Shown one piece after another: positions 37,802 through 50,538 of a stretch of DNA of 64,000 nt. The stretch lies in NCBI GenBank assembly GCA_949358305.1, contig OX442315.1, forward strand, positions 32,514,427 through 32,578,426, given 5' to 3'. The notes under the pieces are model-generated. The model ran no database searches. It had not been told where the DNA came from and saw only the letters and a list, made by a program, of their open reading frames with translations. This DNA comes from Strigamia acuminata. Taxonomy: Eukaryota > Arthropoda > Chilopoda > Geophilomorpha > Linotaeniidae. Each line of letters starts with the position of its first letter. The first letter of the stretch is position 1. Both the position numbers and the translations under genes were made by a program.

Positions 37802-38026
37802 CAGTGGCATAGCGAAGGCGCCCTGGGCCAATGATATGTATGTGTACTCTTCCCTTCTTTTTGGCAAGAAATAAGGTTTAGTTGCTGACTTTATATAACA
37901 TTTATAAAATTTCAAGTAGTCAGTAAATTTCAAATGGTTTTTACACTTTTTGTTCAATTTCAGCAATGCAATTTTGTGGTGCCCTTTAGACTGGCACCTT
38001 CTGCGCCCCCAATCGCTACACCAATG
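37802..38026. mobile_element. hAT-like MITE, 225 bp
   Basis: Termini CAGTGGCATAGCGA and TCGCTACACCAATG are imperfect inverted repeats. The flanks TGTTGGGA (37794-37801) and TGTTGAGG (38027-38034) match at six of eight positions, consistent with an aged 8-bp hAT duplication. No coding capacity. Confidence 0.65.
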
Positions 38027-38556
38027 TGTTGAGGCTTGGCTTGTTTGTATTTTAGAACGGTTGATCAAGATACTAGGATATCTATAACGTTTGGGGAACT
38101 TTTTGCATTGCAATTTTTTTTGCTGACAGTATGCCTGCCTGAACGCAGTTGTGTGTGCATTACCATGAGAATGGCCAGTCCCCACAATTTTAGATGTCCC
38201 AACAAGCCAATTTTGGCACCCGTTTTGGGATCTGTTGAGGTACACACACCTTCTCCAAGTCAGGAAAAAATTCCCTTTAAAAAGATTTTTCAACTGCATG
38301 AAAAATAGCAAATTGGTCATTTTTGGGATACTACATTAAAAAGTTTTTGGTTTTGAACATGAAACTCAAAAATCCGGATAATAGACCATTGGTAAATTAT
38401 GATATAATGCTGTTTGGCTCCGTCCACAATAAGAAAACTACAGATTAACAACGCTATAATGTTATTTTGCAGTGGTATTTCTCACAGAGTGGTAGCAACC
38501 ATTGTTACGATCATATGATTGTATCACCTGACCTCATTTTTCCAAACGTCTACTGC

Positions 38557-38852
38557 AGCAGTCAGGAACAGGCGGACCGCGGTCCGGATACGGACCGCGG
38601 CAGGTCGAAACTTGGACTGCCAAATATTGTTAAATAACTTACCTACCTATTCAATTTAATTAATATTTTTATATAACTAGTTTTAGACTCTAAAACTAGT
38701 TATATATATATATTGTGTTTTATATAATTACTTAAATGAGTCAAAAAATAAAAATTTAAAACTAGTAAGTGTTATAAGTTTTTTTTTCTGGACCTCGATA
38801 AAAATTTTCAATAGTATCCGGACCCCACTTAAAATTACTTGCCGACCCCTAG
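38557..38852. mobile_element. hAT-like MITE, 296 bp
   Basis: The left end carries ACAGGCGGACCGCGGTCCGG and the right end TTGCCGACCCCTAG, the typical termini of a widespread non-autonomous hAT type. Flanks TCTACTGC (38549-38556) and TCTATTGT (38853-38860) match at six of eight positions. A right-end fragment of the same family lies at 42971-43042. Confidence 0.7.
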
Positions 38853-40156
38853 TCTATTGTGATGAGTCAGTAATTGTTAAAATACCATGTTTATTTCTTT
38901 TTTCTTAATGTTCACCAATTTGCCTTTTTTAACTCAACAAAGAGATGTAGAAAATTGATGGTCTTTAAGTCCAGCCTCCCAAATTTCTGGTTGGATAAAC
39001 GAAACGGATCGGACTCCGAGGAGTCTTGAGCCTGGAGTTGAAGGCAGATACTCTGTTTGTCGATTGAGCTGCTCGAGCTGATTTTTCAACCATAAAGACC
39101 ATGAATTTTCTAGGTATATTACCACGAAGTGGTTTCTGCAAAACAAGATCAAAGGTATATTTCTTTCAACATACCGGTTTGGTTGATGTTGATTCTGATT
39201 CTGTTGGGAGTTTCGGGTAACTTAATTGGTAGAACACTCGTCCGGTAAACGGGGGATTCAGGATTCCAGGTTCAACTCCTTCATTTCGTTTTGTCGATCA
39301 GAAATTTGGGAGGTGGTACCTAAAACCGATGGATTTTGTAACGGTAACCCTAATTAACTGGGCGGGTGCTTTTGCAGTAACAATGTCTCTTTTAATTGGT
39401 AACAAGATTAACCTCTGCGTATTTAACCTTTGAAATGGACCTCGCTAGTAATTAAGCATCCTTTAATGAGTTGTGAATTCGACTTGTTAATTTCAGTATT
39501 TGGCTGATTAGAGCACGTTTAGTAATTCTGGTTGGGTTTTGTATTAGTGATGCACAACATGTGCATGGAGTTAATTTACTTTTTTGCTTGGAGAGGTTTG
39601 AGATCATCACAAAAGTTTGTCTAAATGCCTTTTAGAATGAATGATACAAACTGCTCTTAAAGTTTGTGTTGATTAAAGTAATAAATACAGGTAAATTGCT
39701 CTAAATTACTGCGGCCCTTTAATAATGGTTGCAGGGCTTATATCAACTGCACTTGAATGGAACATAGAAATGAAATATAGTGCCAACTGCCTCCTTCTAT
39801 TTCCAAGCACACAAGCAGCAGCAAGATGGGTGGATGGCATTTGTTGTGAAGAGAATCCAAATCGAAATTGTATTGGCTTAGAAATGCATTTATGGGATGG
39901 GAAGCGCTAACATTCTAGTGGTCTCTAGGTAGTTTGCCAAGTGTGAAGAAAAGTGTGGAGGCGTGAAGGAAAACAACATCGAGAAGAAAACTTACTTCTA
40001 ATCTTTATAATCTTAATGATTGGTGTTTGAAGTTGAGGCGAATGGTTGCTAATACTTCTTAATTGTCGCGAAGAATTTGTTTTTAGTGTTTTGCACAATA
40101 CGGGCCAGGACCCGTATGTTCTATCAGCAACCTGTGCGTGTTTTTAGTGTTTTTGG

Positions 40157-40330
40157 TACAGTCGTGGACAAAAAAAACTTCCTTTCAATTTAGCTGTTTT
40201 AGTTTTATCTACCAGGTGGCATAAAAATCCATTGAGATTCAATGACGTCAAGATTGACGCGGTCTCTCGTCTTGCCCTAACAACAGTATTAAAAGATAGA
40301 CCGGGCAAATAATGTTAGATAAACTGTGTT
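40157..40330. repeat. Tc1/mariner-like fragment related to 19285-19420
   Basis: Starts TACAGTCGTGGACAAAAAAA and continues into TTCCTTTCAATTTAGC, the inverse of 19365-19425. Further in, GACGCGGTCTCTCGTCTTGC matches GACGCAGACTCTCGTCTTGC at about 19334. The two copies are therefore rearranged relative to each other. Confidence 0.55.
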
Positions 40331-42970
40331 TATTATCCTCTTTTATTGTAATTTATTGCTTTGTTGTTGTTTAATTCTCATTTTCCTTGTTATTTCTCTG
40401 ATTTCTGTTATATTTCCTATGTTCTACTATTCCCATGTTAAACCTAGTATAAGCCTTTTCTATGAACTGCTATTGTTATTAATAATGAACATTGTATGCG
40501 AACTTTTAGTTAGTCGGTGAACTTAGGGCATATTAAATGCATTGACATGGTTCTAATTGTGAATTGTATACTTAGGGCTAATACTGATAAAATCACAAGG
40601 TGACTGCTGGAATTCTGTGCGCAGAAAGGGATGCGCAGTTTGGATTTAGCATTAAGACACTCTGCACAATGGGTCAAAAAATTATGTTGACACTGGACAT
40701 CCGCGAGAATATTTCGGGGCTTAAAAAGAATCTGTCTGCAGGATTTTAAAACGGAAATTATTTTTGACCCGTTGCACATCCAAACAGATTGTGAAAAGCA
40801 GGCATGGCTTCCGGTAAGTTTAGTGTACTAGGAGGCGAGTTGGCCAGCTGTCATGTGAGCACTTTGGCACTGCTGTATTTGCAGAAGCTTGAATTCTGTT
40901 TTGACAAACTGAAGACATGGTGCTGAGTTGGTAGTTGGCCTTAAGACCAGGGGCAAATCCAGCCATCAAAGAGACCAGATATGAAGTTTTATTCCTATTT
41001 ACTTCCTTTTAATGATTTATCTCACAGTAGAATTGTTTTGTTGTGAGTGTCTTGTGTCTATATACTATTAGGAATTATTTGCAACCATTTTGAATATTTT
41101 TTGATTGTGTTATGATCCACGCACAAGCGCGAGCTGTCATGCCCCCCATGGAGGCCAGAATTTATCTATCTCAGCTGTGCGCATGGCCATGAAGACGGTT
41201 ACCTGTGAGCTATCTATTAAAAGGAATAGATGCTTTTAGCTGACAAGGAGGCGCTTTCGGCAACTGTTATTAAAGAAATGCGCACGGAACATAAGTTGTG
41301 ATGCCTTTGCTGGCTTGTGTGTAATCGTTTCATTATTAAATAATTGCTACAGTTGAGTTTATTGCGCATGTTTGATTTGATTTTTATTAGACAGACGGTA
41401 GTTAACTTGCGTTATTCGTTTAATATGTGCATTCAAGTTTCTGTTTTGCTGTTTTTTGTGTTTTTATAAACAGAATGGACATCTAAAACAGATATAAACC
41501 AGGAATGACTAATGCATACTAACCATATCGCGACTAAATAAGTGCCCAATTCCCCATTACATTAAAAAAGGGTCAAGGGGGGCGCTGGCCCCCCTTGTTA
41601 AGAAAAAAACCCAAGAACACGCGAAAAACCAAGAAACAGCATTAGTCACTCCTGGCTGAGGAGCCCCCTGTCGCCAGGCCCTACTCTGGTTTTGGTTTTT
41701 ACAAATTCAAAATGGCTGCCACACAAATTAGATCGGCGGTTGTATATCACACTGATCTATAGGTAGGCGGGTTTTTGTCTTCTGTTTTTGCAGTTTATAA
41801 AAACAACGGAGAAAAAAATAGATTGACGAATTGTAGCAATCACTAACTTTAGTGTCTGATTAGATCGGTTCATCCATCCCTGTCAAATACGTAGAATTCT
41901 TTGCAGTGGCAAGTTGTATAGAAAAAAAATAAGACCCGTCAAAGCTGTAAGTGGCACAATTTACTACATGTTGTCGAGGGTTTGTAAGTTCTATGTGCGG
42001 TGGACAATTTAGGTTTGACTTGTCGGTCATGTTTCCAATTTCTTATAGTGTGATTGTGAAGAGTCAGAAGTTTGAATCGAATCGAGTTTTTTTTTCTCTC
42101 TTTCTTTTTTGGGTCTTGCTTTGACGGCAGTGGCCATTGTCGTTTGTGATCCGAATGTGGGCCATAAAAAATAAGACAGGGCTTCGAGTAAGACCAACAG
42201 ACTGTTGCAGAGAATGGAAATAAACATCACGTTTCGAGGAAATGTTTCAGGTCCCGATGGGAAAATATATCGTGAAGAGGCTGCAAGGACCCATTTTCGA
42301 TTGAATTTTGAAATTGGAGCTGGGAAAAAAGTGTTGCGTGGTGAATGTAAGGAGTTGTTGATAAGGTTAGTTGATTGACATGCGTTTAACTCACGCTATG
42401 GTGCCAGGTTGAGTTAAAATGTAATTAGATTAAAAGTAAGGAATTTTTTTTTTTTTTATATTTATATATATATTTTTTTTTTTGGGCAATTTTTTAAAAT
42501 ATTAAAAGAAATAATGTTAGTTATTAATTTGGAAAGAAATTCGTGAGGGAATTGGATGGTGTATTTTGATGGAATGTTGATTAAATGGGGTGGGAAAAAT
42601 TATGTGATAATGGCAGTGATTTTACTCCTGATTTCACTAATGCAGGAATTAAAGCCGAAGCGTCGAGTCAAAGGGGCAGCTGCTAGGTAGTGGCTGTATG
42701 TTTTTCATAAGATTTGCGTCACTGTAAAATGGATTCAGTCTAACCCAGTAGCAGATCCTCTGGAGAATTTGATTTGGTCTGGTTACAAAAGTGAAAATTT
42801 TGTTTAATTTGGACACAAAAAGTCAATTTTTTTACTCACAAATGCAACTATATTCTTACCGATTTTTTAGATTTTATTGGTATTTTTTGGTTGTGTGTTT
42901 ATTGAGGGGTTTATTTGGTTTTTAAGTGTTTTTTCCGTTTTCTTAGGTTTTTAGTAAGGTTTTTAAGTGT

Positions 42971-43042
42971 TTTTTCTTCTGGACCTCGATAAAAATTTTC
43001 AATAGTATCCGGACCCCACTTACAATTACTTGCCGACCCCTG
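42971..43042. mobile_element. hAT right-end fragment
   Basis: TTCTGGACCTCGATAAAAAT followed by TCAATAGTATCCGGACCCCA and TTGCCGACCCCTG matches 38784-38852 almost base for base. The left end is missing. Confidence 0.7.
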
Positions 43043-43719
43043 GGCTAGTGTGTTTACTTGAGAATTCACTTTCTTAAGCCACTTCTTTAAATAATCTAGG
43101 AGAAGAGAGTTTGTCTTTTGTTGTTTGAATGCACCTATTGTCTAATCCAGTTGCAGAGACTCACGTAAATCCAAAACAGCCTCTGCTGTGACCGAGTTTG
43201 CTTAATCGAACATTTTAGCGAACATGTCCAAAGCCGGGGAATTTGTCTATTGACAGGGAAAAATTCTTTGGTTCACCGCACAATTGAGTCTTCTCAGACA
43301 CAAAGGATTGACAGGTTGAGGAAGTCTTAGGACATATTGTGACAAGTCAGATTAAATTAGACTGCTATGCCATTTTCTCTTCTGACTAACAGATGTTGCT
43401 GGTTGAAAATGCGGGTTATAAAAGAGGTTTTTGCTTTGATCACGTTCATTACTAGTGGGCTGGACGGTATTTGCACATCCACTCATTAACTCGCACCAGC
43501 ACAGAACATGCTGGTAACCTAACAAGCTGTCTAATAGTGTTTGCCAACTTTGTTTTTCCCCATCTGAGGTCCATGAAATGCAAATGACCATTAGTGAGAG
43601 CTTATAAAACCAGCATCAGCTGCTTGTGGTGACTCCAATGTGTACTAAACCAAATTCAAACGCTAAGCTCCATTTTTGACATATTGTTCATTGCACATGA
43701 GTGAATAGTGTCATTATTA

Positions 43720-44104
43720 TACTCTGTTCCGATACAATGTTTTCCTATTTTTCAATTGGTTGAGCTGGATTACGCCTAACTGTGGACTGTGCTCTACTAC
43801 GCGGAAAAGTAGTTCTGTTTATTTTCAATGAATTTTAGTGTAAAAAGTGATTAAAAGGATGGATTTCATTTAATTGGTAATAAAATAGGTTTTGTATTTG
43901 CTAAAATAAGCTTTTTTTCCTTTTAATCAATCAAACAATGTTAGCATAAGTTGTTGGTTTCTTTTGGCAGGTGAACAAAGGTTTAGTTTTTTATTGGTTG
44001 TTTTGCCCAGTTAGATAACAATTCTGGTGTTATGGGCTACTTTTTTGTGCCACTACATCAGTGATACGGCTTGAATTGGGACAACGTTGTATCGGGACAG
44101 AGTG
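43720..44104. mobile_element. TACTC-family MITE, 385 bp
   Basis: Left end TACTCTGTTCCGATACAATG, right end CGTTGTATCGGGACAGAGTG. The interior holds GGACTGTGCTCTACTACGCG, then GGAAAAGTAG, and GGGCTACTTTTTTGTGCCAC, matching 17667-18024 in reverse orientation. A TA flanks it on the left (43718-43719). The TA on the right (44105-44106) is shared with the next element. Confidence 0.8.
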
Positions 44105-44106
44105 TA

Positions 44107-44533
44107 TACTCGAGTTGCACTCAAAAAGGCACCTCTCAATGTGTACTCCCAGTGGTCGAGCCAGTTTACTTGTGTAGTGATCCGGAAAAGTAGACCCAAA
44201 CACCAGAATTGCATTACAATGTACAGACATTGCAATCGATTGCCTAGGCAACGGCCTAAAATTAAAACTTCCAGACGATGTAAGCAATAAACACAACAAA
44301 CATGAGTTTGACATTTTTTAATGTGTGAAACTTCATTTTAATGATGGAAATAACATTTTTTTTTTAAATCGAATCAAAATAACATAAACTAAATTAGTCA
44401 TAACAATCACAATAATAAATAAAAAACAAAACTATTTCTCCTAGTAGTAGTATACAGTCTGGAATTAGTAGTAAACTGGCTCGACCAATGGGAGTACACA
44501 TTGTGAGGTGCCTTTTTGAGTGCAATTCGAGTA
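44107..44533. mobile_element. TACTC-family foldback MITE, 427 bp
   Basis: Left arm TACTCGAGTTGCACTCAAAA, continuing through AGTGGTCGAGCCAGTTTACT; right arm AGTAAACTGGCTCGACCAAT, continuing to TTTTTGAGTGCAATTCGAGTA. Each arm is about 65 bp. It lies directly against the preceding element with only TA between them, and ends at TA 44534-44535. Confidence 0.85.
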
Positions 44534-46163
44534 TAGTTATTATTTCTAAAAATCTTGTATTTGTTGCGTTTATGTGGGCATGGACGGGGATTTTTCACTA
44601 GAGTGTGAACCAGCTGGCAAACTATCGCACCACGTTAGTAAAAATAATATTTTTTGAGCTTAGCTTTAAGTTTAAGCGATGAAATGAAATTGGTAATTGC
44701 AACCTCAAACGCTCAATTTCGGAGACAAATTAAGATCCACGTGTGTAACCTTATATGGTTCGTTTTTTATACGCCGCGGTTAAATTTCGTTTCATTATAC
44801 TTAATGGATAGTTTTGTAATCTTGTCACAGCTTGGTGGTTTTCGGTGACATGTGAGGGAATGTTAAAGGTGAGGTGAGTTCCTACGGCTTGTTTCCAGAC
44901 AAAAGTGTCTGATTTTTGTTAGATAGAGTGGGGCGACCGATCTATTCGCTTATCTAAATGGATTTTGTATTCACACGTGCAGCGAGTCGTGCCGCTTCAA
45001 ACCCACATGCACACTGTATTTGTCACAAGTTTATCTGCAGTCTTTCTGACTGATTTCAAAATAAATGCGCTTTTGCTCCTGGAGGATAATTTGTTTGAGA
45101 TACGGACAAGTTAAAAATATGTTTCCGTGGAGCTGATAACTGTGAGAAATAAAGTTGGAATAAACATCAATTTTTAATTGTTAGTGGTTTTTATGAAGGT
45201 TGACATGCTAGTCATGTGGCTGGAATGAGAATACTTCATTTGCTGTTTAGTGCCTTGCAGGCAACCAATCAGAATAAAACAGCACTTTGATGTGGGATTG
45301 TGGGAAGAGACTAGAAATGGAAGAGAAGATGTTCCCATGTGCAATGCACTTGTTATTCCTCTAGAAATACACGAAATGAGGAAGGTTTTAGGTAAATTTT
45401 TTAGGGATTTTATATTGTTTTTAAATTTAATCAAGCGAACTATAAAAAGGAACAACATGCAAACTAATATACACAAGAAAAGACGTTACTGCAATTCGCG
45501 CCCAATTGTTGCACACAAAGGAAATAAAGCAACGGTATTTCAGTACCGTGCTGTAAATTAGTTTTGAGTGTTATTACGCCTAATATTAGGCCTAATACTG
45601 CTAAATAAGACAGGAATTGGGAAATTATCTGCTCAGTATGATTGTCGCATTAAAATACTGTAGGCTTGTGCGATATTGCAGTATATTGAATTGCATATCG
45701 TAAACAATATACTGCAATATCACAATTTGCTATATACTGTAAAATCTGAAGGATTTAATGTTATTTTAGTGTTTAAAGTGTTCTATTTTATTAAGTGATT
45801 TGTTTTTATTGCTTGTTTTTGATATTGTGTTTTGAGAATTCCATTTATACCATTCGAATTATTGTGTATTCAAATATGCTTACAAATAATTTATATTGTT
45901 TTGTACCCTTAAGGCATTCATTTGAGTGCCCTCTTGTATGCTAATTTGGTACCACCAAGGTCCCTGTTGACCAGAAGTGGACCCCCAAATATTCACATTC
46001 CTGTATATTCACTGTGCCGACCACGCGTCGTACTGAGTAAAAAACCACAAGTAAACCATTTTGTTGTGTTTTAAATTTAACAATCGCCTCGCTTTATTTG
46101 CTATTTTCCAATCGCTGTCGCTGGATTCATTTGCATCTCGCAAATATACAGAGAGTAAATATA

Positions 46164-46733
46164 CAGGGTGTATCAGAATTCATGTTACACAGAAATAAGG
46201 GGTATAGAGGTGGGCCAGGAGATCACATTTCCACTGATAAAAAATTACAAAAAAAATTTCCAATTTTGTTACAACCCCAAAAACAATGGAAGATTTCAAA
46301 TATCGCGTCACGCATATTTCCCACATTTTCCAGGTTAAAGCGCAATTCTCAAATAAAAAGATACAAACCTATCATTTTAATGTTAAAGAATCACAAAAAA
46401 ACCCCAAAATTCTGGGAAAACTAAAACAAATTATTTATGTAAAAGATTAATTTCTTTAGATTATTTACCAAGCTGTGCATTTGAACGTGTAGAGCATTCC
46501 TTGTAATAAACTTCTGCTGTTGGCTACCGATTGTGTCTTTTTATTTCAGAAATACGCTTTAACCTGGCAAATGTGGGCGATATGCGTGATGCACGATATT
46601 TGAAATCTTCTATTGTTTTTGGGTTGAAACAAAATGAGAAATTTTTTTGGAATTTTTGATTAGTGGAAACGTGATCTCCTGGTCCCTCGCTATACCCCCT
46701 ATTTCTGTGTAACATGAATTCTGATACACCCTG
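46164..46733. mobile_element. Long foldback element, 570 bp with ~210-bp arms
   Basis: Left end CAGGGTGTATCAGAATTCAT, right end ATGAATTCTGATACACCCTG. The arms stay inverted-complementary for about 210 bp (for example CCAGGAGATCACATTTCCAC against GTGGAAACGTGATCTCCTGG) around a loop of roughly 130 bp. TA flanks both sides. Open frames in both arms are mirror images and are not genes. Confidence 0.85.
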
Positions 46734-46823
46734 TATACAGTGGGTTATTGCTACTGTTTACGCTCGGTATCTTGGTGCTAAATTCAAACGGGGACTCGTG
46801 GCCTGAGCAAATGGTTCATGATA

Positions 46824-47037
46824 TACTCTGTACCAATACAACGTTGACCTAATTCCAGCCGTGTTACGCCTAACTGTGGACTGTGCTTTACTACGCGGAA
46901 AAGTAGTTCCGTGTCAAAGCATCACCTTTGATAATGAAACAAGTTCGATTACAATTCTGCTGTTTTCGGCTACTTTTTTGTGCCACTACACCAGTGATAC
47001 GGCTGGAAATAGGATAACGTTGTATCGGCTCAGAGTA
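46824..47037. mobile_element. TACTC-family MITE, 214 bp
   Basis: Left end TACTCTGTACCAATACAACG, right end CGTTGTATCGGCTCAGAGTA, with TA on both flanks. It contains the family modules GACTGTGCTTTACTACGCGG and GGCTACTTTTTTGTGCCACT. It sits in a TATCTTGATGCC-type repeat whose left end, TATCTTGGTGCTAAATTCAA, starts at about 46768. Confidence 0.85.
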
Positions 47038-48006
47038 TACATGCAGTTATTTTTAGCCAATCAAAATCTACCACAAAAACAAACTCACTTTTAGTGGCAC
47101 TATCCTTTTTGTTTGAATTTGCAATTGTTTATCTTTGAACTGACGCATCTCATTGTACCAATATTTTTTATTGGCTGACTAGCAATAAGCTCAGCGAAAG
47201 CTATGTTAAATGCACGCTCACAATGCACTCAGTCATTTCTGACTTGCTTGTTTGCATAAGCCATGTTGTTAGCTAACATCATCAAATATACAAGACGGCT
47301 GCAGATAATTCCGCGATTGAATACAAATAGGTTTGAAAATATAAATATTTATGTATGCTGAAAAACAATTTTCCTGTAGGGTAAGGCAACAGTTAGCGAT
47401 AACTGCATATCTTCTTTAAAAGGAAAAGCTGAAGTGTAATACTCAAAGCTGATTATATGTCAATGTCAGTCTTCGTCGCTAAAACTGTTGCTTGTAGCTT
47501 GGGCGGGTTATTGGGCGTGTTTGTGTTGAGTGGAAGACGAATTTCCCAGCGGAGAGTGACATTATATATATATCTTTGCGGTTAGTGTGGGTCTTCTTGA
47601 TGTCCACGTATTGGGAAAAGCGAGAGAGCAGAGTTGCAACTTAAGTGACTTAATTCACGACGAAATACCCCTAGCCATCCCATGGGTGAGGAAATAAAGA
47701 GGAAAATGATGAAGTCATTTGAGAAATGTGCCGGACCGCAAGCAGAAAATATGAGGTTTAATGAAAGGCATTACAATTACCTATTTTTATCCCTAGGTTC
47801 CTGGAAGGAAATTGAATTTTCGTGCTCGAGGATCTTTTTGGCTTTTAAGGCATAATATTTCGCTGTGAAGTAAATCTCACGCTGTGCTGCAGTTTGAAAG
47901 TGGTCATTAAGGTTTTTTAAGGTAGTTTTCTTTTTATTTTTCTTTCTTTTTATTCTTTCTATTTTTTGAATTTCCAATTATTAAATGGTTGTTATGGTTT
48001 TGCATA

Positions 48007-48353
48007 AGGAGCGTTCAATTTGAAATAGAAAAGCAAAATCTTTACTTTTTCATCTTTTCAATTGTGAAGAAAATGTAGTTTTGAATGACAAGCAGGTAAA
48101 TAAATAAGTTTCTGTTAATTTACATGTTAAAACGCGTCTTATTTTAGCAGTGCACGGTAAAATGTTAATGTGATGGCTGATGCATGATGCATGAGCAGAT
48201 GGTATCATTATGTTAAAAGGAAAATGCAAAAGGAAGAAAAGTGACCCCTTTTGCTAAAGTACCTTTTGGCACTTTCCTTTTGCAAGCGATGACATTTTTA
48301 CGTCATATTGGTTAACCAAAAGGAACAAAAGGAAATAAAGCAATGAACGCACC
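48007..48353. mobile_element. Candidate MITE with AGGNGCGTTCA ends
   Basis: TAAGGAGCGTTCAATTTGAA at 48005 and CAATGAACGCACCTA at 48341-48355 are inverted ends flanked by TA. The interior is palindromic around GGTTAACC, with repeated AAAGGAA-type runs. Boundaries are tentative. Confidence 0.5.
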
Positions 48354-49085
48354 TATATTGTAGATTTGAAATTACTTTTTCTTTTTAAAATGACTTTGAA
48401 GGAGATACTTGGATAAAGGTATTTGTTTGTGTTTGACGAAATTTAAATGAGGTTTTAGCTCTTGAAATGTGAAATGTGAAGTAAGAACTGCAGCTTAAAC
48501 AGTTCCTTCCACAAACTTGTTCGTGGTGGTTAAAAGTTTAATGATGTGTACTTTAATAGCTAGTGTGTCTTCCATGACATGTAGTGCATTTTTATCATCA
48601 TCTTTTCTCTTGAAGGAACAAGTGTTCAGCATCAGTGACTAATAAGTAGGAGCCGTGTGGTCCATTTAGCTTAGCCACAAGTAAGAAACATGCAGGCATG
48701 AAAGTTGTTTATAAATTACACACAATGGGACACAAGGACTTTGATGAGACTAAACTTGAAACTAACATGTTTTTATGTACAAAGATGAAGTTCAGGAAGG
48801 AAGGATAAAAGTGAAGCAGATTTTGTTGTAACCCTAAACCTAACCCTAAACTCTTAGCTGTCAATTTGTTGTTGTTTCAGGGTTGGCAACAATTTACTGC
48901 CCAAATGGCGGCAAATTCAAATCTTGCGTTAATTTTGGGACACCCTATATTTGATAAGCATTCGTAAAATCATTTAAAATTGTTTCTATTTGTTTTTAAG
49001 TTGGTCTAAATTTTAAATCGTGCAATTTTACATTTAGACTGGCTTAAAACACACAAACAAGTCTAAATAACTATGAATACGCCTA

Positions 49086-49231
49086 TACTCAAAACCACCC
49101 CAAGCATCACCTTTGACAGTGTTGGTAATCGAGCACAATGTCTGGAGTTCGATTACAATTCTGGTGTTTTGGACTACTTTTTTGTGCCACTACATCAGTG
49201 AAATAGATCAACGTTGGAGTGGTTTTGAGTA
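49086..49231. mobile_element. TACTC-family MITE, 146 bp
   Basis: Left end TACTCAAAACCACCCCAA, right end TTGGAGTGGTTTTGAGTA, with TA on both sides. The interior has GATTACAATTCTGGTGTTTT and ACTACTTTTTTGTGCCACTA, as in the other members. Shortest copy found. Confidence 0.85.
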
Positions 49232-49813
49232 TAGATGTGTTATCGTTTTGACCATTGACGATTATCGTTGGATCAAATGGCCTATGGTTTTAGTTACCGG
49301 TACTCCGTATTAATTTTGAATTTTTATAATGATGAAAATCATATAAAGCCACAAATGTATACCATTATTTGGGACAGAAATAATACCAGAAATGTATACC
49401 ATAATTTGGGACAGAGGGAGTTGTTTGTAAGTTTAAGAGCGCCATTAATGTCATTAAATCACTTTATAAATTATGAATGCGCCTACGTGGTGTTTGTCAT
49501 TTGGCATCAAGATAGATTACCGGGTGGAGAGCAGACTGAGTTACACCGTTGTCCATAAGTCACAGTTACTGAACGGGATGGTTTCTTTTTTTGCCTTCTA
49601 GAAGGGCCTTTTAAAGCTTAGTATTTTGAAAGATGTTTAAAGTTTCAATGTGTATGCTCCGTTTGGTGTGAAATAAGTGCATTTATTCATAAGTCACTTT
49701 GATAAAAAAAAAAGAGGAAAAGTGACTTTTCCATTTAACAAACTGAATTCACCCACCTGTTATCACTGGCATTGGCTTATGTTACTGCAATGAAATTTAC
49801 TTCGTAGTAGATA

Positions 49814-49948
49814 CAGTCGAGCCTCGTTATAACGAATCGCAAGGGATCCAAAAAATCGGTTCGTTATAACGAAAATTCGTTATATCAAAATTTTTTAACA
49901 TGTTCTATGGCCAACCAATTAACCAAATTCGTTATAACGAGGTTCGAA
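49814..49948. mobile_element. pogo/Tigger-like MITE, ~135 bp
   Basis: The left end CAGTCGAGCCTCGTTATAAC after TA, and the right end GTTATAACGAGGTTCGA, are of pogo type. The interior repeats TCGTTATAACGAA. The second member is at 62147-62328. Confidence 0.75.
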
Positions 49949-50538
49949 ATTCTCAAGACAAATGGAAAGAGCATTTAAATTCTCGAACAACACTTCTGAA
50001 TTCTATTTATTTCTAAAGTTCACTTTAGTAATTTTTTTCGTGTTGAAAGTAGTTCACTTCTCTGTAGGCTTTAGCGGAAGTTTTAATACGTGGTCAATAG
50101 TGACCTAACAAGGCACTGCAATTTGAGGGACTTTAAAGTGTGACGAGAATAGCCAACTTCACTTCACGCTGACTAGGTGTGATTTAACCATCTGGTGTGG
50201 TCAATAAAATTTCAAATGAGAAGAACAGTATTACACTACATACATATTGTAATTAATATATTAGATAATACTGCGTGTACTCAGAGAGTCACTTTAACTA
50301 GTGGAATTTATTTGCAGAAGCAATTTACACAAGTTTGAAGGACTTTTCGAAAGGATTTAATGTGTTGGGGTCCCATTAAGGGGATTTGTGGTATTTGATT
50401 CCTCTTCAAATTTTATTTAACTTTCTTCAGCAGCTGCACCAAAGGTCCATTTATCACCTTAGACACGAATTGCATAATTCATTTGAACTTTCAAAAGGTT
50501 TGATAAAAACTTCACTGAAATAATCTTTACACACAGTA

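Noticed and set aside
37790-38320. 176-codon minus-strand frame
   Set aside because: It spans a hAT-like MITE and its flank, so its length is coincidental.
46098-46715. Similar peptides read from 46098-46424 (+) and 46524-46715 (-)
   Set aside because: They are the two arms of one foldback element read from opposite strands, not a gene pair.
48830-48851. AACCCTAAACCTAACCCTAAAC, resembling TTAGGG telomere repeats
   Set aside because: Only about three imperfect units, and insects usually have TTAGG. Chance or a short interstitial trace is more likely.
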